Source: Arthrobacter sp. (GTDB lineage Bacteria; Actinomycetota; Actinomycetes; Actinomycetales; Micrococcaceae). From it: a stretch of 9,118 nt of DNA. Position 1 is the first letter of the stretch. Every line of letters begins with the position of its first letter. Of the stretch, positions 1 to 6,080 are shown in pieces. The position numbers were made by a program, and so were the translations under genes. The stretch covers positions 1 to 9,118 of the forward strand of contig JAODMA010000177.1 of assembly GCA_025464545.1 (NCBI GenBank), read 5' to 3'. Under the pieces are notes generated by a model. The model was not told the DNA's origin and ran no database searches. It was given only the letters and a program-made list of their open reading frames with translations.

Positions 1-16
1 GTCCGGGCGTGCCGGA

Positions 17-22
17 TATTTT
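17..22 (+). promoter_or_regulatory. Possible -10 element of glgC
   Basis: TATTTT lies 35 bases before the glgC start codon and fits the actinobacterial TANNNT form of a -10 hexamer. Transcription would begin near position 29-30, giving a short leader that contains the AGGAG at 45-49. The matching -35 region falls before the window, so the call rests on the hexamer and its spacing alone. Confidence 0.35.
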
Positions 23-57
23 TTGGGGAGCAACAAAGGCGTTCAGGAGCGATCACT

Positions 58-1473
58 ATGCCGCATCAAAAGAAAGTCTTGGCAATTGTCCTCGCAGGTG
101 GCGAGGGGAACCGGCTCATGCCGCTCACGGCGGACCGGGCCAAGCCCGGTGTCCCGTTCGCGGGAAGCTACCGGCTCATTGATTTTGCGTTATCCAACCT
201 GGTCAATTCCCGCTACCTGCAGATCGTCGTCCTGACGCAATATAAATCCCACAGCCTGGACCGCCACATCTCCGAGACCTGGCGGATGTCCACGCAGCTC
301 GGCAACTATGTCGCCTCGGTCCCCGCACAGCAGCGCGTCGGCAAGAGCTGGTTCCTCGGTAGCGCCAACGCCATCTACCAGTCCCTGAACCTGATCCATG
401 ACGCCAGTCCGGATATCGTCGTCGTGGTGGGCGCCGACCACGTCTACCGGATGGATTTCTCGCAGATGGTTGCCCAGCACGTCGCCAGCGGCGCCCGGGC
501 CAGCGTCGCGGCCGTCCGGCAGCCGTTGAACATGGCCGACCAGTTCGGCGTCATCGAAGTGGACCAGGATGATCCCCAGAAGATCGCCGCGTTCGTCGAG
601 AAGCCGTCCTCCACGCCCGGACTCGCTGCCGACCCCACCCAGTTCCTGGCCTCCATGGGAAACTACGTCTTCGACGCCGACGCCCTCGTGGAGGCCCTCC
701 ACGTCGATGCTGAACGACTCGATACCAAGCACGACATGGGCGGTGACATCATCCCCTACTTCGTCAACAAGGGCGAGGCCGGGGTCTATGACTTCACCCT
801 CAACGACATCCCGGGCTCCACCGAACGCGACCGCACCTACTGGCGCGACGTCGGCACCATCGACTCGTTTTACGACGCGCACATGGACCTGATCTCCCCC
901 ATGCCGGTTTTCAACCTGTACAACTCGGAATGGCCGATCTACACGCGGCAGAACATTTCCCCGCCCGCCAAATTCGTCCGCGGCGTGGGGGACACCGTCG
1001 GCACGGCGCTGGACTCGATCGTCGCCAGCGGCGTCGTGATATCCGGCGGGATTGTGGAGGGTTCCGTGCTGTCCAACGACGTGTACGTCGGTACGGCGAG
1101 CCGGGTGATCGACTCCGTCCTGATGGATAAGGTCAGCGTTGGCGAGGGCGCCGTCATCAGGCGGGCCATCATCGACAAGAACGTTCGGGTTCCCGCCGGG
1201 GCGGCCATCGGCCTGGATCCCGAACTGGACCGCGCCCGCGGCTTCAAGGTCACGGACTCGGGCATCACGGTCCTGTCCAAGGGGCAGGATGTTCCCGAGC
1301 CCAGTGACGCGGAGCGCGCCCTCTCAGCCGCCAACCTGCACCTCGTTCCCGATGCGGTGAAGGCCGCGTCCGCGAAATTCCCGGAGTGGCAGGAATCAAC
1401 CGCGAGGGCGGGCCAGGCCCATGCGGCCGCGGTGGGTGTGGAAGCTCCCGCCCAGCATTCGACCAAGTCCTAA
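58..1473 (+). CDS. glgC: Glucose-1-phosphate adenylyltransferase (ADP-glucose pyrophosphorylase)
   Basis: This cytosolic enzyme makes ADP-glucose and pyrophosphate from ATP and glucose-1-phosphate, the committed step of bacterial glycogen synthesis. The N-terminal nucleotidyltransferase domain shows [19 protein letters not shown] at residues 12-30, GADHVYRMD at 125-133 (catalytic Asp expected at 127), the sugar-phosphate motif FVEKP at 179-183 and [14 protein letters not shown] from 262. Residues from about 300 form the left-handed beta-helix domain with hexapeptide-like repeats. The start is supported by AGGAG at 45-49, eight bases before the ATG. After the usual end near residue 410 the protein continues for about 60 Ala-rich, low-complexity residues to 471, which makes it longer than typical bacterial GlgC (about 405-430). 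Family members are usually allosterically controlled; no regulatory residue is claimed here. A hairpin follows the stop, so it is probably transcribed alone. Confidence 0.97.
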   Translation: MPHQKKVLAIVLAGGEGNRLMPLTADRAKPGVPFAGSYRLIDFALSNLVNSRYLQIVVLTQYKSHSLDRHISETWRMSTQLGNYVASVPAQQRVGKSWFLGSANAIYQSLNLIHDASPDIVVVVGADHVYRMDFSQMVAQHVASGARASVAAVRQPLNMADQFGVIEVDQDDPQKIAAFVEKPSSTPGLAADPTQFLASMGNYVFDADALVEALHVDAERLDTKHDMGGDIIPYFVNKGEAGVYDFTLNDIPGSTERDRTYWRDVGTIDSFYDAHMDLISPMPVFNLYNSEWPIYTRQNISPPAKFVRGVGDTVGTALDSIVASGVVISGGIVEGSVLSNDVYVGTASRVIDSVLMDKVSVGEGAVIRRAIIDKNVRVPAGAAIGLDPELDRARGFKVTDSGITVLSKGQDVPEPSDAERALSAANLHLVPDAVKAASAKFPEWQESTARAGQAHAAAVGVEAPAQHSTKS

Positions 1474-1481
1474 GCAGCAGC

Positions 1482-1507
1482 GGAGCCCGGACGACCGGCC
1501 GGGCTCC
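1482..1507 (+). terminator. GC-rich hairpin after glgC
   Basis: GGAGCCCGG (1482-1490) and CCGGGCTCC (1499-1507) form a perfect 9-bp stem with an 8-base loop, starting 8 bases after the glgC stop codon. There is no T-run behind it, so it is either one of the tractless hairpin terminators common in high-GC actinobacteria or a 3'-end stabiliser. Its position between two genes on the same strand favours termination. Confidence 0.5.
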
Positions 1508-1517
1508 CTGCAGGCTG

Positions 1518-1523
1518 TAAAAT
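1518..1523 (+). promoter_or_regulatory. -10 element for a leaderless transcript of the SDR gene
   Basis: TAAAAT differs from TATAAT at one base and stands out as an AT-rich patch in GC-rich DNA. It ends 7 bases before the ATG at 1531, so the usual start distance puts the first transcribed base at or next to the A of the start codon. There is no usable Shine-Dalgarno; the GGGG at 1525-1528 is only 2 bases from the ATG. A -35 hexamer would fall inside the upstream hairpin and none is recognisable. Confidence 0.55.
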
Positions 1524-1530
1524 TGGGGCA

Positions 1531-3039
1531 ATGAGCTCCCCCGATTTGCCTTCCGCCCCGATCTCTGCCGATTCGGCGCCTATAGCTGTGGCCCCTGCTG
1601 AGTTGTCGGCAGCGGAAATCGAGGCCTGCCTGAAGGTCCTGAACAGCATCCACGTCTACGACGAGGAACACCCGGACTACGTCTCGGTCCGGCGCGCCAC
1701 CGGCAAGATGTTCAAGGCCGTCAAGCGGCACCGCCGGGTTACCAAACGGGACTTGATCGCCGAGGCAGACCGCGCCGTTCTGGCCCAGACCGCGACGGCG
1801 GCCCCCGACCGGATCGACGACGAGACCCGGGGCAACAAGCTCGCACCCTCCACCACCGGAGAGATCGCCGGACACCTGATCAAATCCCGCCCGTGCTACA
1901 TCTGCAAGCAGCACTTCACCCAGGTGGACGCCTTTTACCATCAGCTCTGCCCCGACTGCGCCGCGTTCAGCCACAGCAAGCGGGACGCCCGCACGGATCT
2001 GAGCGGCCGCCGCGCGCTGCTCACCGGCGGCCGGGCGAAGATCGGCATGTACATCGCCCTCCGGCTGCTCCGCGACGGCGCCCACACCACCATCACCACC
2101 CGCTTTCCCAAGGACGCCGCCCGCCGCTTTGCCGCCATGGAGGACAGCGGCGACTGGCTGCACCGGCTCCGGATCGTCGGAATCGACCTCCGCGATCCCG
2201 CCCAGGTGATGGCCCTGACCGACTCCCTGGATGCCGCCGGGCCGCTGGACATCATCATCAATAACGCGGCCCAGACCGTCCGCCGCTCCGGCAACGCCTA
2301 CAAGCCCCTCGTGGACGCGGAGGACGAGGCGCTGCCCGCCGCACTGCAGGCCGCCAACGGCGGACCCGAGCTGGTCACCTTCGGTCACGCGCACGACAAA
2401 CACCCGCTCGCCCTGGCGAGCACCGTCCTGGAACACCCGGTCCTCGCCGGCGACGCAGTCACCTCGCTGGCGTTGTCCACCGGGTCCGCGTCGCTGGAGC
2501 GCATCGAAGCGGGAACCGCTATCGACGCCGGCGGGCTGGTTCCGGACCTGGCCACCATCAACAGCTGGACCCAGGTGGTGGACGAGGTGGATCCGCTCGA
2601 GATGCTCGAGGTGCAGTTGTGCAATGTGACCGCTCCGTTCCTGCTCGTGAGCCGGCTGCGCGGGGCCATGAAGCGTTCCACCGCGAGGCGGAAGTACATC
2701 GTGAACGTCAGCGCCATGGAAGGCCAGTTCTCCCGTGCCTACAAGGGCCCCGGCCACCCGCACACCAACATGGCCAAGGCGGCGCTGAACATGATGACAA
2801 GGACCAGCGCCCAGGAGATGCTCGATGCGGACGGCATCCTGATGACCGCAGTCGACACCGGCTGGATCACCGACGAACGCCCGCACTACACCAAGGTCCG
2901 CCTGATGGAGGAGGGCTTCCACGCCCCTCTGGACCTGGTTGATGGCGCTGCCCGGGTCTACGACCCGATCGTGATGGGCGAAGCGGGCGAGGACCAGTAC
3001 GGGGTCTTCCTGAAGGACTACAGGCCCAGCCCCTGGTAA
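1531..3039 (+). CDS. SDR-like oxidoreductase with N-terminal zinc-ribbon region
   Basis: The protein has 502 residues. Residues 25-90 look helical and basic. Cys122, Cys125, Cys140 and Cys143 (CYIC, then CPDC) form a CxxC-X14-CxxC zinc-ribbon-like motif. A short-chain dehydrogenase/reductase Rossmann fold runs from about 160 to the end, with the nucleotide loop TGGRAKIG at 165-172, NNAA at 244-247, the SDR Asn at 365 (NVTAPF), Ser394 (NVSAMEG) and Lys416. The Tyr normally four residues before that Lys is Thr412 (HTNMAKAALN), and the PG motif is TG at 443-444. About 90 extra residues sit between NNAA and Asn365. I recall similar SDR-like proteins in other actinobacteria and eukaryotes, but no substrate is known to me. 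It probably binds NAD(P); whether it is a redox enzyme is open. ATG 1531 fits a leaderless mRNA. Confidence 0.9.
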   Translation: MSSPDLPSAPISADSAPIAVAPAELSAAEIEACLKVLNSIHVYDEEHPDYVSVRRATGKMFKAVKRHRRVTKRDLIAEADRAVLAQTATAAPDRIDDETRGNKLAPSTTGEIAGHLIKSRPCYICKQHFTQVDAFYHQLCPDCAAFSHSKRDARTDLSGRRALLTGGRAKIGMYIALRLLRDGAHTTITTRFPKDAARRFAAMEDSGDWLHRLRIVGIDLRDPAQVMALTDSLDAAGPLDIIINNAAQTVRRSGNAYKPLVDAEDEALPAALQAANGGPELVTFGHAHDKHPLALASTVLEHPVLAGDAVTSLALSTGSASLERIEAGTAIDAGGLVPDLATINSWTQVVDEVDPLEMLEVQLCNVTAPFLLVSRLRGAMKRSTARRKYIVNVSAMEGQFSRAYKGPGHPHTNMAKAALNMMTRTSAQEMLDADGILMTAVDTGWITDERPHYTKVRLMEEGFHAPLDLVDGAARVYDPIVMGEAGEDQYGVFLKDYRPSPW

Positions 3040-3049
3040 TCGTCCCGCC

Positions 3050-3254
3050 GGGCTGCCTCTTCTCAGGGGTGTGGACCACCAGCACCGGGCAATGGGCATG
3101 CGCCACTCCGCGTAAATAGGCGGGACGTCCCAGCATGCGAGGGCGATCACTTTCGCCGAGAGCGGGCCGGCAAGGGCGTGCGCATAACGGAGTGCTTCGA
3201 TGGAGGCCTCGGACCGTCCACGCCAGCCACGATCGATTTCACGGCCGAACTCAT
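3050..3254 (-). pseudogene. Universal stress protein (UspA family) remnant
   Basis: Read on the - strand from ATG 3254, the DNA encodes MSSAVKSIVAGVDG, the standard N-terminus and first beta strand of a UspA-family protein. The frame then breaks near 3213-3215. One missing base inside the Gly codon restores SEASIEALRYAHALAG, then PLSAKVIALACWDVPP, the usual first helix and second strand. A second frame picks up near 3110 with VAHAHCPVLVVHTPEKR, the typical USP C-terminal strand. About 80 middle residues, including the ATP-loop region, are missing, and no stop ends the C-terminal frame where a USP would end. I read this as a dead gene with one frameshift and one internal deletion. An in-frame stop just upstream makes ATG 3254 the original start. 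It is convergent with the SDR gene and divergent from the response regulator. The 3' boundary is approximate. Confidence 0.82.
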
Positions 3255-3301
3255 GGCGCCGGGTTCCCGTTACGGCCGGATTTCAGAGGCGTTGCGCCCG
3301 G

Positions 3302-3316
3302 GGGTCGAACGGCCCT
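3302..3316 (+). promoter_or_regulatory. DevR/DosR-box-like operator
   Basis: GGGTCGAACGGCCCT matches the mycobacterial core GGGACTTNNGGCCCT, as I recall it, at 10 of 13 defined positions, and its GGG..C....GGCCC halves are nearly symmetric. It lies between the divergent USP remnant (47 bases from its ATG) and the response regulator (96 bases from its ATG), where an autoregulatory site would be expected. In GC-rich DNA such a match can arise by chance. Confidence 0.35.
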
Positions 3317-3366
3317 TGTTCCGTGCGGGGCCGTAGAGAAGAATTGCAGAGCACCCTACGGAACAA
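3316..3366 (+). repeat. Inverted repeat in the leader of the response regulator
   Basis: TTGTTCCGT (3316-3324) and ACGGAACAA (3358-3366) are perfect 9-base inverted arms separated by 33 bases. Three more GC pairs (3327-3329 with 3354-3356) can form inside with one wobble and one bulge. It could fold in the 5' leader RNA or be two half-sites for a protein. The left arm abuts the DevR-box-like site. Confidence 0.5.
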
Positions 3367-3378
3367 CGTTGAGGAACG

Positions 3379-3394
3379 CTGCCGGCACCGGCAG
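3379..3394 (+). repeat. Near-perfect palindrome before the response-regulator RBS
   Basis: CTGCCGGCACCGGCAG has 7-base arms around a central CA and ends 9 bases before the GGGAG at 3404-3408. It may be an operator or a leader hairpin that affects ribosome access. Short GC palindromes are common in this kind of genome, so its role is uncertain. Confidence 0.3.
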
Positions 3395-3412
3395 TTGCGG
3401 GACGGGAGAATC

Positions 3413-4159
3413 ATGATTGCCTGGGCAGACGCGGGTCTCACTGCGCACGACGGCCTTTCCAGCGTCATCCGTGTCTTCATTTTGGATGACCATGAACTCG
3501 TCCGACGCGGGCTGCAGGAGCTTCTCGAGGGCGAGGGATTCCTCGTGGTTGGCAGTTCCGGGTCCGCCGTGGAGGCGGCACGCCGCATCCCGGCGCTGCA
3601 TCCGGACGTGTGCGTGCTGGATGCCCGGCTGCCGGACGGGACCGGCATCGAGGTCTGCCGGGATGTCCGTTCCGTGGACCCCTCGCTGAACTGCATCATC
3701 CTGACGAGCTTTGACGACGAGCAGGCACTCCGCGGCGCGGTGCTGGCCGGTGCCAGCGGCTACGTGCTGAAGGAAATCGGTGGCACGGATTTGATTGGTG
3801 CGCTGCGTCGGGCCGCGCGCGGGGAATCGCTCTTCGAGGACGGCGTCGCGGCGGGGATTGTGCACAGCATGGTCGAGGCCGAAGAAGTCGACCCGCGGAC
3901 GTCCTCGCTCACCCCGCAGGAACGCCGCGTTCTTGAACTCGTTGGCGGCGGACTGACCAACCGCCAAATAGCTGCCGAGATGTTCCTCGCGGAGAAGACC
4001 GTCAAGAACTACGTCTCCTCGCTGCTGGCCAAGCTTGGCTTCGAACGCCGCACCCAGGCCGCTGTCTTCATCGCCAGCCCGGCGCCGGTGCACTCGGGCA
4101 GCCACTCGTCCGGCAGCCACTCCGCTGGCGACGGAAGCCGTCCGCACAGCATCCGCTAG
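3413..4159 (+). CDS. NarL/LuxR-family response regulator, DevR/DosR-like
   Basis: The protein has 248 residues: a receiver domain at about 18-135 and a LuxR-type helix-turn-helix at about 163-225. Phosphorylation residues are present: acidic pair Asp25-Asp26, acceptor Asp70 (VLDARLPDG), Thr98 (ILTS) and Lys120. The DNA-binding end contains LTNRQIAAEMFLAEKTVKNY and RRTQAAVF, which I recognise as nearly the same as mycobacterial DevR/DosR. It is probably activated by the histidine kinase at 4199-5899 and then binds DNA as a dimer. ATG 3413 is chosen because GGGAG (3404-3408) lies 4 bases before it and because the 71 codons open further upstream run antisense to the USP remnant and do not look like protein. 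The C-terminal tail (residues 227-248) is rich in Ser, His and Gly and is not a usual DevR feature. The gene converges on its likely kinase gene instead of sharing an operon with it. Confidence 0.92.
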   Translation: MIAWADAGLTAHDGLSSVIRVFILDDHELVRRGLQELLEGEGFLVVGSSGSAVEAARRIPALHPDVCVLDARLPDGTGIEVCRDVRSVDPSLNCIILTSFDDEQALRGAVLAGASGYVLKEIGGTDLIGALRRAARGESLFEDGVAAGIVHSMVEAEEVDPRTSSLTPQERRVLELVGGGLTNRQIAAEMFLAEKTVKNYVSSLLAKLGFERRTQAAVFIASPAPVHSGSHSSGSHSAGDGSRPHSIR

Positions 4160-4191
4160 GGCCCGGCGTCCGCCGGACACGGCTGCTCATC

Positions 4192-4212
4192 CCGTCCGCT
4201 AGAGCGGGACGG
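4192..4212. terminator. Hairpins between the convergent regulator and kinase genes
   Basis: CCGTCCGC (4192-4199) can pair with GCGGGACGG (4204-4212) with one bulged G and a TAGA loop; the loop contains part of the kinase stop codon. A second small repeat, CCGGCG/CGCCGG, lies at 4163-4176. With only 39 bases between the two stop codons, these could end transcription from both sides. No T-run is present, so support is weak. Confidence 0.35.
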
Positions 4213-5899
4213 ACCACTCCAGGCTGGTTCCGGCGTCGGGGGCGCTGGTGATGGTGCACTCCCCGTCCAGCATCCGGGCCCGGTCTTGCAGGTTGGCGAG
4301 CCCGTTGCGCTTTTCGGGTTCCGCGAAGCCGGATCCGTTGTCCGTGATCACGACGGTCACCCGGCCCTTGATGACGGCAACGGACACGGATATGGCGTCG
4401 GCGCCGGAATGCCGGATGGCGTTGCTGAGTCCCTCCGAGACGACGGCCACCACGTTGTCCGCCTTCTCCGGCGCCACGGCATCCACCGGCCCGGTAATGG
4501 TCAGCCGCGGCGTGAACGGCATGGACTTGGCGGAACTCCGTGCCACTCTGCGGATCCGCCCGCTCAGCAACTCGGTCTCACCGCTGCTGCTCCGCAGCGA
4601 GTAAATGGTGTCGCGGAGGCTGCGGATCGCTCCGTCCAGCTCTCCGGTGATGGCGCGGATCCGTTCCAGGGCAAGGCCATCCTTGGTGAAGCGGGTCAGG
4701 CTCTGTACACTCAGGCCGGCAGCAAACAGCCGCTGGATGACGAGGTCGTGCAGGTCCCGGGCGATCCGGTCGCGGTCCGAGAACACCAGCAGTTCCTCGC
4801 GGAGCCGATGGACGCGGGCCAGCTCCAGTGCGAGGGCAACATGGGAACCGAAGACCGCGCCCATTTCAATATCTGTCCGCGCGAACTGGCCTGCCTCGGG
4901 ATCACGGACCAGCAGCAGGAGGCCGTGGTGGGCTCCCTGGGTGCTCAGCGCGACTGCCAGGAGCGGACCCGAGGTCCCGCCGTCGAGCTCCCCGACGAGC
5001 GCCGCGGCGTCGTCAAGCAGTACCGGCTCCCCGCCTTCCAGGACATCCTGAAGCTGGGGAGAGTCCAGGGGCAGGGACCGGCCGAAGAACGCGGGGCCAC
5101 CGTCGCCGGCGGCTCCGGCAACCACGTAGCCGGGGCCGGTCGAGGCCGGCGCCACGATTAATGCCAGTCGCGAGCCGGACTCCTGTAGCGCCCGGCTCGC
5201 GATCGGGTCCAGGCCACCGGCGGTGTAGTCCCGGTCGCTGCTGAGCATCACTCCGGAGATATCCATGCAGGCCTCCAGCCAACGGGCCCGGCGGCGGGCG
5301 TCGTCGTAGAGGCGGGCGTTTTCGATGGCCACGCCGGCGGCCGCGGCCAGGGCGACGGCCAGCCCTTCGTCCTCGGCGGTGAAGTCGCTGCCGTCTTCCT
5401 TCTCGGTCAGGTACAGGTTGCCGAACACCACGTCACGGACCCGGATCGGGACACCGAGAAAGGACTGCATCGGCGGGTGGTGGTCCGGTAAGCCGTAGGC
5501 TTCCGGATGCATGCGCAGGTCATGCAGGCGCATCGGCCGGGGATCAGAGATCAACAGCCCCAGCACACCGTGGCCGGTGGGCAGCGGTCCGATCCGGTGC
5601 GCGAGTTCGCCGTCGATACCGATGGAGATGAAGTGGCTCAAGGCCTGGTCGTCGCCGATCACACCCAGCGCACCGAAGCGCGCGTGCAGCAGCCGGCAGG
5701 CTGATAGGACGACACGTTCCAGCACGGCGTCAAGGCTGAGGTCTTCCGCGACCGCAACGACGGCCTCAAGCAGGCCGGCCATCCGCTCCTGGGACTGCAA
5801 CAACTCCTCGGCCCGCGAAACGAAGCCCTTGGGGACACCGTCAATTCTGGGTTGTGGCTCGGCGGTTGCTTGCTCCGGACTTTCACCCATTGAATGCAT
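4199..5899 (-). CDS. GAF-GAF sensor histidine kinase, DevS/DosT-like
   Basis: The protein has 566 residues and no membrane segment. GAF-A spans about 55-195, GAF-B about 205-360, a HisKA_3 dimerisation/phosphotransfer helix about 372-440, and the HATPase domain about 478-566. His384 in RDLHDLVIQRLF is the phosphoacceptor; Asn493 (N box) and DNGSGF at 520-525 bind ATP. GAF-A aligns without gaps to what I recall of mycobacterial DosS: HHPPM places His141 at the heme-ligand position (DosS His149), Tyr163 at distal Tyr171, and Gly79 at Glu87, where DosT also has Gly. A cytosolic heme-based oxygen or redox sensor is therefore likely, with the regulator at 3413-4159 as partner. The start is uncertain. 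AGGA (minus strand, 5905-5902) is only 2 bases from ATG 5899 but 11 from the in-frame ATG 5890, so the protein may begin at residue 4. An in-frame TGA upstream excludes earlier starts. Confidence 0.95.
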   Translation of the reverse strand: MHSMGESPEQATAEPQPRIDGVPKGFVSRAEELLQSQERMAGLLEAVVAVAEDLSLDAVLERVVLSACRLLHARFGALGVIGDDQALSHFISIGIDGELAHRIGPLPTGHGVLGLLISDPRPMRLHDLRMHPEAYGLPDHHPPMQSFLGVPIRVRDVVFGNLYLTEKEDGSDFTAEDEGLAVALAAAAGVAIENARLYDDARRRARWLEACMDISGVMLSSDRDYTAGGLDPIASRALQESGSRLALIVAPASTGPGYVVAGAAGDGGPAFFGRSLPLDSPQLQDVLEGGEPVLLDDAAALVGELDGGTSGPLLAVALSTQGAHHGLLLLVRDPEAGQFARTDIEMGAVFGSHVALALELARVHRLREELLVFSDRDRIARDLHDLVIQRLFAAGLSVQSLTRFTKDGLALERIRAITGELDGAIRSLRDTIYSLRSSSGETELLSGRIRRVARSSAKSMPFTPRLTITGPVDAVAPEKADNVVAVVSEGLSNAIRHSGADAISVSVAVIKGRVTVVITDNGSGFAEPEKRNGLANLQDRARMLDGECTITSAPDAGTSLEWSVPL

Positions 5900-5951
5900 G
5901 TTCCTGGCCCCAATTCACTACCCCGCGCCTCGGCGCTGACGACGTGTTGCC

Positions 5952-5974
5952 AGAATACGCCTGACAGCTGTCAA
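5952..5974 (-). promoter_or_regulatory. Possible kinase promoter with embedded palindrome
   Basis: On the - strand, about 55-75 bases before the kinase gene, are a perfect TTGACA (5974-5969) and a TATTCT (5957-5952). They are 11 bases apart, too close to act together as a standard sigma-A promoter. TTGACA is part of the perfect 12-base palindrome TGACAGCTGTCA (5962-5973). Either TATTCT is the -10 of an activator-dependent promoter with an operator in its spacer, or the palindrome alone is the signal. Confidence 0.35.
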
Positions 5975-6005
5975 AATCCTTGAAAGTCGGCGCTGGTGGT
6001 TCTTC

Positions 6006-6045
6006 TGTGACCTTGGGTCCTGACTCCGTTGCATCGGTGTGACCT
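6006..6045. repeat. Direct repeat TGTGACCT, 32-base period
   Basis: TGTGACCT occurs at 6006-6013 and 6038-6045 on the + strand, each followed by GGGT (with one extra T in the first copy). The start-to-start distance of 32 bases is about three helical turns, so two proteins would sit on the same DNA face. It lies in the 181-base gap between the transglutaminase-like gene and the kinase gene. No regulator is identified. Confidence 0.3.
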
Positions 6046-6080
6046 GGGTGCAGCGGCGCAGCGGTACATGTGCCGGGGCC

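Noticed and set aside
190..882. 230-codon antisense open frame within glgC
   Set aside because: Low-complexity Val/Gly/Asp-rich translation typical of the antisense of a GC-rich gene; glgC motifs cover the whole stretch.
1396..3150. 584-codon open frame on the - strand opposite the SDR-like gene
   Set aside because: It mirrors third-position GC of the + gene and overlaps the glgC end. Only its first residues (opposite 3100-3150) look like protein, and those belong to the USP remnant.
3373..3396. GGAAC-N16-GTT resembling an ECF sigma (SigH/SigE type) promoter
   Set aside because: The start site would fall on or next to the RBS at 3404, leaving no workable leader, and both elements are too short to trust in GC-rich DNA.
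3200..3412. Upstream extension of the response regulator to ATG 3200
   Set aside because: The added 71 residues are Arg-rich, unlike any receiver N-terminus, and lie antisense to the USP remnant and across the candidate operator; ATG 3413 has its own GGGAG.
3356..4180. 274-codon antisense open frame over the response regulator
   Set aside because: No domain-like pattern, while the + strand holds a complete regulator with all key residues.
6063..6074. GGTACATGTGCC near-palindrome after the transglutaminase-like stop
   Set aside because: One mismatch and no room for a loop or T-run, so it cannot serve as a terminator; nothing supports an operator role here.
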